A DNA stretch of 64,000 nucleotides from the NCBI GenBank assembly GCA_965216885.1, contig OZ244209.1, positions 4,960,001 to 5,024,000 of the forward strand, given 5' to 3'. Made by a program: the position numbers and the translations under genes. The notes beneath the pieces were generated by a model. That model did no database searches. It saw only the letters and a list, made by a program, of their open reading frames with translations, and had not been told where the DNA came from. The stretch comes from CAYNJG01 sp965216885. Its GTDB lineage: Bacteria > Planctomycetota > Planctomycetia > Pirellulales > Pirellulaceae. Shown one piece after another: positions 18,316-28,240 of this stretch (within the stretch, counting starts at the first letter, position 1; every line of letters begins with the position of its first letter).

Positions 18316-19308
18316 TCATTCCGTACTAGCGAGACTCAATTTGCGAGCCTGGTGTTCGCCAAGGATCCAGTCGTAGGTCTTTTTCATGCCGCTCGCCAGC
18401 CGAATGCCGGGCTCCCAGCCCAGATATTCCTGGATCATGGTGTTGTCACTATTACGGCCGTTCACACCCTTGGGTGCATCGAGCTTATAGTTACGCTGGA
18501 GTTGCACGTCGCCAATCTTCTCTACGATTCCAACCAGTTCGTTGATGGTTACCAACTCGTTGGATCCCAGATTGATCGGTTCGAGAATATCGCTGTCCAT
18601 GATTCTCTGAATTCCATGGATACAGTCGTCGATATACATGAAGCTGCGGGTCTGCTTCCCATCACCCCAGATTTCAATCTGATGCTTGCCGGAGTCGACC
18701 GCTTCGATAACCTTCCTGCAGATTGCCGCCGGCGCCTTCTCACGGCCACCGTCCCACGTACCGTTTGGTCCGTACACATTGTGGAATCGCGCGACGCGAG
18801 TGTTCAGCCCAAAGTCTTCGCGGAAGTGTCGGCACATTCTTTCGGAGAACAGTTTCTCCCAACCGTAGCCGTCTTCTGGCATGGCGGGGTAAGCGTCTTC
18901 CTCTTTCAGAGCCGTCACGTTGGCATCTCGCTGCTTGTCCGCGTTGTATACGCATGCCGAGCTGGCGAAGAAGAAACGGTCGCAACCAGACTCCTTCGAA
19001 GCCACAAGCAGGTTCGTATTGATGAGAACTGAGAGCATGCATAGTGCTTTGTTATTCTCGATGAAACCCATGCCTCCCATATCGGCAGCGAGGTTGTAGA
19101 CGTCGTCCATGCCGCTACAGGCATCCATGGCGATCGCAGCATCCTTGAGGTCACCAACCAGATTTTCGACTCCATCATTCACGATATACCACTGGTCCAT
19201 CGGCTTGATATCAACAACCTTTACCGAGTTGGACGGATTCTGCGACAACGCCTTCGCAAGATGCCCTCCAATGAAACCACCGCCACCGGCTATCAAGATT
19301 CGGCTCAT
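18316..19308 (-). CDS. GDP-mannose 3,5-epimerase homologue (NAD-dependent SDR)
   Basis: 330 residues. The Rossmann loop is GGGGFIGG (8-15). The signature follows plant GDP-mannose 3,5-epimerase closely: 'NLAADMGGMGFI', 'SSACVY' with Cys119, the SDR pair Tyr148-x3-Lys152, 'RFHNVYGPNGTWDGGREK' with Lys191, and 'KGVNGRNSDNT'. In the plant enzyme the counterparts of Cys119 and Lys191 are the acid/base residues for epimerisation at C3'' and C5'', and both are kept here. The product would be GDP-L-galactose (or GDP-L-gulose). A different NDP-sugar epimerase is possible, but the conserved cysteine/lysine pair argues for this activity. It lies directly after the GT26 gene in the first cluster. Confidence 0.8.
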   Translation of the reverse strand: MSRILIAGGGGFIGGHLAKALSQNPSNSVKVVDIKPMDQWYIVNDGVENLVGDLKDAAIAMDACSGMDDVYNLAADMGGMGFIENNKALCMLSVLINTNLLVASKESGCDRFFFASSACVYNADKQRDANVTALKEEDAYPAMPEDGYGWEKLFSERMCRHFREDFGLNTRVARFHNVYGPNGTWDGGREKAPAAICRKVIEAVDSGKHQIEIWGDGKQTRSFMYIDDCIHGIQRIMDSDILEPINLGSNELVTINELVGIVEKIGDVQLQRNYKLDAPKGVNGRNSDNTMIQEYLGWEPGIRLASGMKKTYDWILGEHQARKLSLASTE

Positions 19309-19355
19309 CGACTCAATACCTCAAATCAACATCAGGAAGGGAGACTACAGATTTA

Positions 19356-20243
19356 CTACCAGCGGCCGCGATAATAGGACGCCACGGCCAGGGGAAATTC
19401 CGTCGCGGCGCGAAAGTAACGGGGCAGGAATGTTTTTGGATCATGAATAATTCGAGAGAGCCAACCCAGGTAACATCGGTCCACCCACGTTGAAATGGGG
19501 GCCTGACTACCAGTAAGAAACGAGATGGCTGCACCCGTGCAGAAGATGGGAACGTCGACACCAAAACCATGCCGCAGCTCAAACGCCAGCTTCTCCTGCC
19601 GTCCACCGCCAATGCACAACACGATCATGTCCGGAGCAACTTCGGCAATACGGTCTCGCAGTGCCTCATCACGGTACGAAGACTCGTTGTCATAGAACGG
19701 GGCTTCATAGAAAGCGTTCACTACGCTCTGGGTACGGTTCGACGCCAACCCTGACATGAACGAATGTATGCGTCGCGATTCATCAGGCCGTGGTGTGACC
19801 CACAGGACCGTGGATCCTTCAATCATTTGTTCGGGATGATATAGAAGCAAATGCTGCAACAGCTGTAGTCCCGAAATCCGACTAATTGGCTTAAGCTGCA
19901 GCAGCGCCATCATGATGGCCATCAGTCCACTATCGATAATCGCATAGTCGGCGTCACAGACTGCTTCGCGGTAGTGCAGATCATTCTGCATCATGGGAAA
20001 CGCCGGTGCGGCCGGGACAACAACATACCCGCCGGACTCTTTGACCGCGTCCACCAGCAAGGCCACATCGGAATTCCAGAAGTTAACACCACAGAATTTG
20101 ATCCAGTTCGCGGTATTTGCTCGGATGCCTTCAATTGCAGAGGGAACGCCGCTATCGCGCAAAGCCGGTTCGGCAATGCCCGAGGCGTCTGAAGTACTTG
20201 CTTCAGATTTGCCGGCGTTATACGGGATTCCCAACTTACTCAT
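19356..20243 (-). CDS. WecB/TagA/CpsF-family glycosyltransferase (GT26)
   Basis: 295 residues from the ATG at 20243; a TTG at 20297 would add 18 basic residues that do not look like family sequence. Family pattern: 'DADYAIIDSGLMAIMMALL' (the donor-site 'AD...DG/DS' region), 'SGLQLLQHLL', 'APDMIVLCIGGGRQEKLAFE' and 'FCTGAAISFLTGSQAPISTW' (the usual 'GVGAxFDFxAG...RAPxW' site in altered form). The C-terminal 'GWLSRIIHDPKTFLPRYF' resembles the 'EWLYRLxxEPRRLxxRYL' tail that attaches these enzymes to the membrane. It probably adds the second sugar to the primed lipid carrier. It follows the sugar transferase after a 380-base gap. Confidence 0.82.
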   Translation of the reverse strand: MSKLGIPYNAGKSEASTSDASGIAEPALRDSGVPSAIEGIRANTANWIKFCGVNFWNSDVALLVDAVKESGGYVVVPAAPAFPMMQNDLHYREAVCDADYAIIDSGLMAIMMALLQLKPISRISGLQLLQHLLLYHPEQMIEGSTVLWVTPRPDESRRIHSFMSGLASNRTQSVVNAFYEAPFYDNESSYRDEALRDRIAEVAPDMIVLCIGGGRQEKLAFELRHGFGVDVPIFCTGAAISFLTGSQAPISTWVDRCYLGWLSRIIHDPKTFLPRYFRAATEFPLAVASYYRGRW

Positions 20244-20625
20244 GACAGTTCCGGTACAGTCTGGCAGCTGCTTGCGTTTCAAGTCTCGCCTGCGCAATTC
20301 GCTATTGCATTGCGAGGATTGCGTGCTCGATAAATCAGAAACAACACGTTATCCCCCCACTTTAACCGCCGTAAAAATTGCAGCAAACAAAATCCACTCC
20401 GCGTTAGCGTGAACATGTTTCACTTACTTTTCATCGATTCGCGTTAGTGGGAATAGAGCGTCTGGTTTGCTTTGGCGCCAAGAATTCCTGGTGCTGGAAT
20501 TGAAGCAACGAAATGTAAGAGGCACAACGACTTCACCGTACGCTGCGCGACTCGAAGCGTCGTCGACATCGTGGGAAACGTAGCCAATTAAGAATTGGGA
20601 ATCAACGGAAACACACTCCGTCAAT
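20244..20625. other. Intergenic region between GT26 and sugar transferase genes
   Basis: About 380 bases without a convincing gene. A short imperfect palindrome 'GTGAACATGTTTCAC' lies at 20409-20423 and could be an operator or chance. The gap suggests a separate promoter for the downstream GT26/epimerase genes, but no clear -35/-10 pair was identified. Confidence 0.4.
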
Positions 20626-22116
20626 TCAAAATGCGCCTTCTCGAAGCAACACGGTTTTTGCTGTCCTCAGCAAAATGTAGAAGTCCAGCGACAAAGACCA
20701 GTTCGAAAGGTAGTAGCGATCGAAGGCCACGCGTTCCTCGTAAGAGGTCAGGTTGCGACCAGAAACCTGCCACAGCCCCGTAACGCCAGGACGAACTTGC
20801 TGGTAGCTGTCGAAGACATCGGGAAAGTCTTCGATGTAAGTTCGGTCGTACCGCACGTCATCCACGATGGGACGTGGACCGACGAGGCTCATTTCACCCA
20901 CCAGAACGTTCCAGAGCTGCGGTAATTCGTCCAGACTCGTCTTGCGCAGAAACCGACCAACGACGGTAACGCGTGGATCATGACGCAACTTGTGATCACT
21001 CTCCCATTCGGACTTCATGGCTGGATTGGATTCCAGGTACTCTGCCAGAACTGCCTCGGCATTGCAGACCATCGTCCGAAACTTCCAGACTTTGAAGGGC
21101 CTACCGCCACGTCCTACACGCTCTTGCCCGAACAGAATGGGCCCTTCAGAACTGAGTCGCACAAGTATTGCCAGTGTGGCAATGAACGGAGCGGTGCAAA
21201 CCAGAAGTGCAGCCGACAAGACAACGTCAAGGCAACGCTTCAGCAGCACGACGAGCGGATTTGATAGATGGGACTTCCTTACAGCGAAACAGATGTCTCG
21301 ACCAAATTCCGTAACATCCGTATGTAGGGAGGGGAACTGCCTGCTCGGCACACTGTAAACGTTGCGATGACGTGTCGCTCTCTCGGAAACAAGAGATTCC
21401 TCGACCAGCAGGCGTGCTGCCGCAAACTTTGCTGTTTGCATCCAACCCGATGGTCTCTTGTTGCCAAATTCCAACTCTTCAACACGATCGATCAGAAGGA
21501 CTGGGCGGAGCCCCCATTTGGGATTCTTGCGAATGAGATCCGAAGTAGCCGCGGTGGCCGGCGTGTCCACGACAAACACCGGTATTCCCCACCAGGAAGA
21601 TCGCGCAAGCCGGAACCGCGCGAGAGCCCGGAATGACATCGAGGCAACCACCGCGAATGGTATTCCCGCCGCCATGCATAGAGCCGGTACGATTCCTGCC
21701 TGAATTCCGATGAACGCGGACGCCATCAGAAAAACGACACTGAACGCCCTAACGATTCGAAAATACTCGCGAATTGGGCCGAGCCCGATCGCATACGCGC
21801 CGCAGTTTGACAACCCAACAATCGACGCCACAACCGCACCCGACGTCATCGCGGCCGGCGTCGCATGCAGGGATCCACTCAGCCATGACGTCAGATAAGT
21901 GATGGCCGACACGACGAGGCCCGACGCCACTGCGTCGGAGACCACCAGTGGTGCCACCATGACGCCGGTCACCACATACGCCGCGAAACTGGACGACGTC
22001 TCTGGCGCGGTAACAGCTGCGTGGAATTTGGGGAAGTGACCTGGTGTGGATTCAGTTCGCACGCGCACCTCGGTTGAGGCCTGTCCCGTCGGGCCATCAA
22101 GGCTTGCGTTGCTCAT
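20626..22116 (-). CDS. Polyprenyl-phosphate sugar-1-phosphate transferase (WbaP/ExoY-like), copy 1
   Basis: 496 residues. The N-terminal half has several hydrophobic segments (about 40-170). The C-terminal catalytic domain carries the family motifs: 'KRCLDVVLSAALLVCTAPF' (membrane re-entrant helix), 'GPILFGQERVGRGGRPFKVW', 'KFRTMVCNAE', 'LRKTSLDELPQLWNVL' and 'MSLVGPRP', then 'RPGVTGLWQVSGRN'. It transfers a sugar-1-phosphate to undecaprenyl phosphate, starting each repeat unit. The ATG overlaps the kinase stop by 4 bases (ATGA), so the two are co-translated. A paralogue with the same gene order lies at 34467-35921. Confidence 0.9.
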   Translation of the reverse strand: MSNASLDGPTGQASTEVRVRTESTPGHFPKFHAAVTAPETSSSFAAYVVTGVMVAPLVVSDAVASGLVVSAITYLTSWLSGSLHATPAAMTSGAVVASIVGLSNCGAYAIGLGPIREYFRIVRAFSVVFLMASAFIGIQAGIVPALCMAAGIPFAVVASMSFRALARFRLARSSWWGIPVFVVDTPATAATSDLIRKNPKWGLRPVLLIDRVEELEFGNKRPSGWMQTAKFAAARLLVEESLVSERATRHRNVYSVPSRQFPSLHTDVTEFGRDICFAVRKSHLSNPLVVLLKRCLDVVLSAALLVCTAPFIATLAILVRLSSEGPILFGQERVGRGGRPFKVWKFRTMVCNAEAVLAEYLESNPAMKSEWESDHKLRHDPRVTVVGRFLRKTSLDELPQLWNVLVGEMSLVGPRPIVDDVRYDRTYIEDFPDVFDSYQQVRPGVTGLWQVSGRNLTSYEERVAFDRYYLSNWSLSLDFYILLRTAKTVLLREGAF

Positions 22117-24494
22117 GTCGACACGCCTTCGCCATAGTAAGCGTCGCTGGAGCTAGATGAGCCGTAGCCTCCGTTGTACCGATAGTCATAGTGCGAGTAC
22201 GAATAACCATAGCCTGACGAATCGCCGGACGTGCGATTGATGATCAATCCATTCAGGTTCGCTCCGACGTCACCAAGCTGACGGCACGCCTGTTGCGCTG
22301 CCGTGCGTGCGTGACTGCCCAGCGTGAGCGCCAAAATGACACTGTCTGCGTGGGGAGCAAGCACCAATGGATCGCTAACCGCGTTGACCGGCGGTGAATC
22401 AATCAGAATCCAATCGAATCGCGAACGTAATTCATCCAGCAACTCGCCCAACAGAGAGCTCGACAGCAACTCGGCAGGATTGGCTGGAACGGCACCGGAC
22501 GGGATCACCGAAAGATTTGGGGCCGAGGCCAACGGGTGGATCACGTCATCGAGTCTGGCCACACTTCCCAAGAGCTCGGAAAGGCCCGGTGCTTGCTCAA
22601 TGCCGAGGTTCTTGTGCACCATCGGTCGACGCATATCGGCGTCTACCAGCACAATCGACTTGCCTGCCTGAGCAATCGACGTCGCAAGGTTACAGGCAAT
22701 TGTCGACTTGCCGTCACCCGGGTTGGGACTGGTCATTTGAAGAATGGGACATGGAACATCACCCGCATTGAACATCAGCGTCGTCCGTAGCGTACGGAAC
22801 GCTTCCGCGTCACGCGACTTCGGCGAGTGCAATGTCACCATCGTCGGTGCGAGATTTGATAGCTCGCCCTTGGGAACCGCCCTGCGGCGCAGTTTGGAAA
22901 TGTGTGAAATCACCGGCACGCCCAGCTCGGACTCCACGTCCTTCGGAGTGCGGAATGAGTGGTCCATCAATTCAGCAACAACTGCCAGGCCACCACCAAA
23001 GAACAATCCCAACATGACGCCTGCCGGCAAGATGAGCGATCCCTTCGGCCACGCTTTCTCACCAACACGCGGCGGTGAAAGCATGTCGGTGATGAATCCA
23101 CCGTAGTCTGTCAGCAGATTGATCTCGCCGACCCTCGCGAGCACCACGTCGTAGAGCTGCTGAGTTCGGTCAATCTCTCGCTTCAGGCTGTCCGCCTTGA
23201 TGGCGGTAGTGATCATTTCCCTGGCAGTTTCCTGCTCGCGTTCCAGTCGCGCCAACAAGCTCTCTTCACGTGTTGTCAGATCGGCAAGGTCGACCGTTAG
23301 CAGCGCCTTGTAGAGCGGTACCAGATTGGCGACGTCCAACGCCGGACTGCGAACCGCGCTCTCGCTGCCGGTTGGAATGTTCTTTTGATCTAGATAAGAC
23401 TTCACCTCCGAGATTTGCTGCCGCAACTCGCGAGCCTTTGGGTGATTCGCACCATAGAGTAGGCCGACCCGTTCTGCTTCGAGATTAAGGGCCAACAATT
23501 CGCCCGATTCAACGCTGGCCGCCGGCAGTTGGGACTGGAAAGCTTCCGATGCGGGATAGCCTCGGTCTACCTGCAACAGCAGACTGAGTCGTTCAATGTC
23601 CGCTCCATCAAAAACCGACAGCATCGCCAGTGGATCGGGCTCGTCACCGGCGTTCGCCAGCGCTGCCTCAGCAAGCTTAAGACGCGACGCCGTCTTCGTT
23701 TTCTGTTGTCTGAGTAGCGTCAACTCATCTTCCAGCCGCACAATCCGCGCCTGCTGTGGCCCTGTGTGCGTGCCATCGTTACTCCACAACAGCGGAGCAT
23801 TGAGCAGAAAGTCTTCGTACTCGCTATCCGTTTCCTTTAGCCGGTTGCTCAGATCCACGCTGGCCGTCGTAATCAACTCGGCCGCCTGACCACCGGCACC
23901 TTTCACCGTTTCGCCGATGTACGTTCGATACTGATCACAGATCGCCAGTAGAATCGCGGCACTGTCGCGTGGTTCAGTATGTTTAAATCGGGCCGTCAGT
24001 ACCTGAGCATCTCGCGCCGATCCGCTGCCGCCGCGTTCCACGACAAGATTTTCGCGAATGTAATCGATGATGTACTCCATCGTCGTGACAAGCTCGTCAT
24101 CGTTCTTCCTAGCCTCCGCCTTGATGGATTCCAACGCCATAAACTGCGACTCGACCATTGCCTTTTCAATGATCGCCGGGCTGGTAATGATCTTCATGTG
24201 CGTCGCAAGAAGTTCATCCCCTGCTGATTGCAGTCCAAGATCTGCATTGGACGTCGCTGTTGTTGTCGCCAGCTTTGTGTCCTTGGGAATAACAAGGATT
24301 TCTGTCGTCGACTCGTAAATGGTCGTGGCGGTCAGGAAATAGAACGTCGCCAGCGCAGTGAACAGCACTACCGCAAATGCGATGAGTCCCCATCGCCGAC
24401 GGACTAGCCCCAGGAGGTCAATCTGGATTACTCCATCCTCGATATTCTGCCCACCACCGGTCGTCGTTTTATTCCGTTGATTTTCAGCAGTCAC
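22113..24494 (-). CDS. Wzc-like polysaccharide co-polymerase/BY-kinase, copy 1
   Basis: 793 residues from a GTG start. A Wzz-type domain lies near the N-terminus with a first membrane segment at about 35-57 ('GLIAFAVVLFTALATFYFLT') and a long coiled-coil-rich periplasmic part. A second membrane segment ('GSLILPAGVMLGLFFGGGL') precedes the cytoplasmic kinase. Walker A 'SPNPGDGKST' has Lys596, Walker A' is 'VLVDADMRRP', and Walker B is 'WILIDSPP'. The C-terminus is a tyrosine-rich tail ending in DAYYGEG plus four residues, the expected autophosphorylation cluster. It controls chain length and export with the Wza-like protein. It is the first gene of the first cluster, preceded by a 666-base non-coding region. 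Confidence 0.92.
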   Translation of the reverse strand: MTAENQRNKTTTGGGQNIEDGVIQIDLLGLVRRRWGLIAFAVVLFTALATFYFLTATTIYESTTEILVIPKDTKLATTTATSNADLGLQSAGDELLATHMKIITSPAIIEKAMVESQFMALESIKAEARKNDDELVTTMEYIIDYIRENLVVERGGSGSARDAQVLTARFKHTEPRDSAAILLAICDQYRTYIGETVKGAGGQAAELITTASVDLSNRLKETDSEYEDFLLNAPLLWSNDGTHTGPQQARIVRLEDELTLLRQQKTKTASRLKLAEAALANAGDEPDPLAMLSVFDGADIERLSLLLQVDRGYPASEAFQSQLPAASVESGELLALNLEAERVGLLYGANHPKARELRQQISEVKSYLDQKNIPTGSESAVRSPALDVANLVPLYKALLTVDLADLTTREESLLARLEREQETAREMITTAIKADSLKREIDRTQQLYDVVLARVGEINLLTDYGGFITDMLSPPRVGEKAWPKGSLILPAGVMLGLFFGGGLAVVAELMDHSFRTPKDVESELGVPVISHISKLRRRAVPKGELSNLAPTMVTLHSPKSRDAEAFRTLRTTLMFNAGDVPCPILQMTSPNPGDGKSTIACNLATSIAQAGKSIVLVDADMRRPMVHKNLGIEQAPGLSELLGSVARLDDVIHPLASAPNLSVIPSGAVPANPAELLSSSLLGELLDELRSRFDWILIDSPPVNAVSDPLVLAPHADSVILALTLGSHARTAAQQACRQLGDVGANLNGLIINRTSGDSSGYGYSYSHYDYRYNGGYGSSSSSDAYYGEGVST

Positions 24495-25160
24495 TCTATC
24501 GTAGCCTCGTCAATGCAAGCTTCGTCAATGGATTAGAACCAGTTTTCACAACACGTAGGCCAGCCCGGGCAGGCCTATGGCAGAAGCGTTTTGAGACGCA
24601 ACTCAGTTCTGAAACTTGATCCAGATCCTTGTAGTCCGAACCTACTGAAAATCCCCCAGAGGTCGGGAAATCCCAGAATAGGCAGGTTCAAAATCAGATG
24701 CAAGGAAGTTCAAATCGATACTCGCGACGGATGAACGACAGTCGTTATACGGAATCGATCCTAACCGTTGATCAACGAATAACGATCAACCGATTCAAAA
24801 TCCTGACACGGACCATTTCGTCCCGTCGTAATGCATAACCGCACAGGTTCGTAATATCGGCTTAGCCGGTTACGATCACCTGCCGTACCGCGCGGATCAA
24901 ATGAGAAGTAATCGCAACATTAGCGCCGCGAATTACGAGTAGAAGATGCCGTTCGTCAAGAAGCATTGACGTTGGGCAATTGGCGGCAAGAGTTGCCGCG
25001 AGAAAATGACGACTTCTTTATATAGATGAACGCCAGAACACAGAGCGACAGCGACCGTGTTGCGGAATCGAATCACCGCCGTCATGTCGGTGTGGCAGGA
25101 GGTCACCAGTGCGTGCTGACCAGTGAGCAGTCGCCAGTTACCGTCCGACTGCTAACGAAA
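24495..25160. other. Non-coding region between the two polysaccharide clusters
   Basis: About 665 bases with no credible open frame. It separates the end of fcl from the BY-kinase start and probably holds the promoter and leader of the first cluster. Near 25110-25138 there are degenerate copies of 'CACCAGT', 'GACCAGT' and 'GTCGCCAGT', similar in sequence to the heptamer array at 53504. No tRNA or strong terminator was found by eye. Confidence 0.55.
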
Positions 25161-26117
25161 CTATACGCCTCGAACCCGTCCGGCCTCGAGTTCCTCTAGA
25201 AAGCAGCGATAAGTGCGTTTGACACCCTCCTCCAGCTCAATGCGAGGCGACCATCCCGTAGCTTCGATGAGAGCAATATCCGTTCGCTTGACGGGAGTGC
25301 CATCCGGACGGGAAGCATCCTTCAGGATCTCTCCTCGGTAGCCCACCACGTTCGCGACCAAATGCGCGAGCTCCCATATCGAGATGTCTTTCCCCGTGCC
25401 GGCGTTCACCCAATCCGGCGGATCATCGAGTCCCACCAGATGAATCGCCGCCGACGCCAGATCGTCGACGTGCAAGAACTCGCGCCGCGGTTTGCCAGTT
25501 CCCCAAATGGTCACCTGTTCGAGGCCCTGCTCCTTTGCCTCATGAAACCGACGCATCAACGCCGGTAGCACATGAGAATTCTCGGGGTGGTAGTTGTCGC
25601 CGGGACCATATAGATTCGTTGGCATCGCCGAGTGAAACATTACGCCGTACTGCGAACGATAATGTTGACACAATTTCAGCCCCGCGATCTTCGCGAGCGC
25701 ATAAGCCTCATTGGTGATTTCCAGGGGACCACTGAGCAGACTACTCTCCGGAATCGGTTGGGGAGCCATCTTGGGATAGATACAAGTACTTCCCAGAAAC
25801 AGAAAACGACCGCAACCATTCCCATACGCGGCATGGATGGCGTTCGTGGCCATCATCAGATTGTCGTAGAGGAATTCAGCCGGGTACGTGTTGTTGGCAT
25901 GAATGCCACCGACCTTCGCCGCGGCAAAGAAAACGACGTCCGGGCGCTCCGTTGCGAAGAACTGGTTCGTCGCCGATTGGTCCCGCAAATCGAGTTCCGC
26001 GGAGGTTCGAACAAGCACCTTCCGCACACATTGTGCTTCAAGTGCCCTGACAATTGCCGATCCGACCATCCCACGATGACCGGCAACATAAACGAGCTTG
26101 TCTTCAAGATTGGGCAT
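25161..26117 (-). CDS. fcl: GDP-L-fucose synthase
   Basis: 318 residues, the usual length. 'KLVYVAGHRGMVGSAIVRAL' is the conserved Rossmann start, with 'FFAAAKVGGIHANNTYPAEF', 'FLGSTCIYPKMAPQPIPES', 'YALAKIAGLKLCQHYR' (Tyr-x3-Lys) and 'MPTNLYGPGDNYHPENSHV' all typical. It converts GDP-4-keto-6-deoxymannose, the product of Gmd, to GDP-L-fucose with NADPH. It lies 44 bases downstream of gmd on the same strand, so the pair forms the GDP-fucose route. It closes the second cluster. Confidence 0.95.
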   Translation of the reverse strand: MPNLEDKLVYVAGHRGMVGSAIVRALEAQCVRKVLVRTSAELDLRDQSATNQFFATERPDVVFFAAAKVGGIHANNTYPAEFLYDNLMMATNAIHAAYGNGCGRFLFLGSTCIYPKMAPQPIPESSLLSGPLEITNEAYALAKIAGLKLCQHYRSQYGVMFHSAMPTNLYGPGDNYHPENSHVLPALMRRFHEAKEQGLEQVTIWGTGKPRREFLHVDDLASAAIHLVGLDDPPDWVNAGTGKDISIWELAHLVANVVGYRGEILKDASRPDGTPVKRTDIALIEATGWSPRIELEEGVKRTYRCFLEELEAGRVRGV

Positions 26118-26161
26118 GGAGATAGCAACTCTTGTGCGTCAGCGAATTGAAGAAAAGCGAA

Positions 26162-27277
26162 TTACTCGTGCGGCACATTGACATCAAAGCCGCTCGATTC
26201 CAGCAACGCATGTCGCCTCGCCGAATCCAGATCGCATTCGACCATCTCGCTGATCATGGTGGGAACATCGATTTTGGGGCTCCAATTCAGCTTCTCCTTC
26301 GCTTTGGCAGGGCTACCGAGCAACGTTTCAACTTCCGCCGGACGATAGTACCGCGGATCGATACGAACAATCACATCCCCCACCGATATCCCGGCGGCTC
26401 GGTCGCCAGCAACTGCCGCAACAACCGCATGCTCCTCCGTGCCAGTCCCTTTCCACTCAAGGCTCACTCCCAGTTCTCCAGCCGTCATCTCGATGAACTG
26501 ACGCACCGAGTACTGAATTCCCGTCGCGATCACAAAGTCATCGGGCTCGTCCTGCTGCAGCATTAGCCACTGCATTTCGACGTAGTCCTTTGCATGTCCC
26601 CAGTCACGCAGCGAATCGATGTTGCCCATGTAGAGGCATTTTTCGATCCCGGTGGCAATGTTGCACAAACCCCGAGTGATCTTTCGCGTCACAAACGTTT
26701 CGCCACGCCGCGGCGATTCATGATTGAACAGAATTCCGTTGCAGGCGTACATGCCATAAGCTTCACGGTAGTTGACCGTGATCCAGTAGGCATACATCTT
26801 CGCCACGGCATACGGTGAACGGGGATAAAACGGCGTCGTTTCCGTCTGCGGAATTTCCTGCACCTTGCCGTACAGTTCAGAAGTAGACGCCTGGTAAAAC
26901 CGAGTCTTCTTTTCCAGCCCCAGAAACCGAATCGCCTCGAGCATTCTTAACGTGCCGATCGCATCCACATCGGCGGTATACTCGGGAGCTTCGAACGAAA
27001 CGGCGACATGGCTTTGCGCACCGAGGTTATAGACCTCATCCGGCTGCACTTCGCGAATGATTCGAGTCAGATTGGAAGTATCGGTCAGGTCCCCGTAGTG
27101 CAGAAAGAAGTTCTTCGCCTCCGCCTGCGGACCCTGATAGATATGATCAACCCGTTCGGTATTGAACGACGACGCCCGCCGCTTTATACCGTGAACCTGG
27201 TATCCCTTGTTCAACAGGAACTCCGCGAGATACGAACCATCCTGGCCAGTGATGCCAGTAATCAGCGCAGTCTTCAT
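26162..27277 (-). CDS. gmd: GDP-mannose 4,6-dehydratase
   Basis: 371 residues from the ATG at 27277, supported by AGGAGT seven bases upstream; the frame extends to 27352, but that part lacks family sequence. Signatures: 'ALITGITGQDGSYLAEFLL', 'GIKRRASSFNTERVDH', 'YQASTSELYGKVQEIPQTE', 'PRSPYAVAKMYAYWITVNY' (Tyr-x3-Lys) and 'NHESPRRGETFVTRKI'. It makes GDP-4-keto-6-deoxymannose from GDP-mannose with bound NADP. About 30 residues around the segment 'VVAAVAGDRAAGISVGDVI' look less usual but stay in frame. It acts with the next gene, fcl. Confidence 0.95.
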   Translation of the reverse strand: MKTALITGITGQDGSYLAEFLLNKGYQVHGIKRRASSFNTERVDHIYQGPQAEAKNFFLHYGDLTDTSNLTRIIREVQPDEVYNLGAQSHVAVSFEAPEYTADVDAIGTLRMLEAIRFLGLEKKTRFYQASTSELYGKVQEIPQTETTPFYPRSPYAVAKMYAYWITVNYREAYGMYACNGILFNHESPRRGETFVTRKITRGLCNIATGIEKCLYMGNIDSLRDWGHAKDYVEMQWLMLQQDEPDDFVIATGIQYSVRQFIEMTAGELGVSLEWKGTGTEEHAVVAAVAGDRAAGISVGDVIVRIDPRYYRPAEVETLLGSPAKAKEKLNWSPKIDVPTMISEMVECDLDSARRHALLESSGFDVNVPHE

Positions 27278-27493
27278 AGTACTCCTTTTCAGATCAAAAC
27301 ATGGGTGGCTTCTGCAAGCAATCCCAACGAACATCCGAGTATGACTTTGCATCTCACGTGCCCGAGTGAAGCCATGAAATACAATCGGCGTTCCGCCAGG
27401 AATGCTGAACCCGTAGCGCCACGTGAGCGATGTTCCCCAAGGATCCCAGTTCGCGAATAATGCGTCACAATCAATCCGGGTGAAAAAATCGCT

Positions 27494-28240
27494 TCACTTT
27501 TGCTCGCGCTGTCTGACAAACAACGCATCAACTTGTGCTATCTGGCCCCTATCGTTTTCCTCTGCGCCCAGAAGACTCCTGCAAGTCATATCGAACCGCT
27601 CGAGAAATTTGACGATGTCGACAAAATGTGGTTCGCCTTCGTAACTGCGTTCGAGGACCGTCTCTACGAGGACGTAATCGCATTTCCCAAGCAGTTCAGT
27701 GGCGCCCTTCAACGCCTCCAATTCATAGCCCTGCAGATCCAGTTTGAGGCAAACAGGCGAGACAAGACTCCGACCCGTGAAGACAGTGTCCAGCTTGGCG
27801 ATCTTGACTTCTAGCTGCTCAATTTCCGTGACGCCACTGATGAGACTCTCTTCCCTGGTGATAAAGGGAAGTATCGAAGACGACTGACCGTCTTCTGATG
27901 CCCGGCGGAAGGTGGTTGAACCGTCCTCATTGCCCAATGCCATCTCATATACTTCGTGCTGTTGAACATCCCTGAGATTACTTCTCAGTTTTTCAGCCAC
28001 ATCTGGAAGCGGCTCAAATGAAATCACCGCTGCGTCCGGATAGGCAGAGGATGCGGCACGGGCAAATTGACCGATGTTCGCTCCTGCGTCGATCACCGTA
28101 CCGATTTCACCCACAACGAACTTCATTCTCGCAAGTATCCGAAACGAAGCCAACGATCGGGGCCTCGCGGTCATGGCAGCCTTCAAGCCACCGGGACGCC
28201 AAAGCACATCCAGCAGTTTGATGATATTCTTAAGAATCAT
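27494..28240 (-). CDS. FkbM-family methyltransferase
   Basis: 248 residues. 'TVIDAGANIGQFARAASSAY' is the SAM-binding motif I, followed by 'ISFEPLPDVAEKLRSNL' (motif II). 'LKLDLQGYELEALKGATELL' and 'CDYVLVETVLERSYEGEPHF' are the characteristic C-terminal FkbM motifs. The family O-methylates sugars and polyketides, and in polysaccharide clusters it usually methylates a sugar hydroxyl. It lies between the sulfotransferase and gmd, with a gap on each side, and likely decorates the second polymer. Confidence 0.88.
   Translation of the reverse strand: MILKNIIKLLDVLWRPGGLKAAMTARPRSLASFRILARMKFVVGEIGTVIDAGANIGQFARAASSAYPDAAVISFEPLPDVAEKLRSNLRDVQQHEVYEMALGNEDGSTTFRRASEDGQSSSILPFITREESLISGVTEIEQLEVKIAKLDTVFTGRSLVSPVCLKLDLQGYELEALKGATELLGKCDYVLVETVLERSYEGEPHFVDIVKFLERFDMTCRSLLGAEENDRGQIAQVDALFVRQREQK

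Noticed and set aside
20409..20423. Palindrome GTGAACATGTTTCAC as an operator
   Set aside because: Arms of only five paired bases and no second copy seen upstream of other cluster genes.
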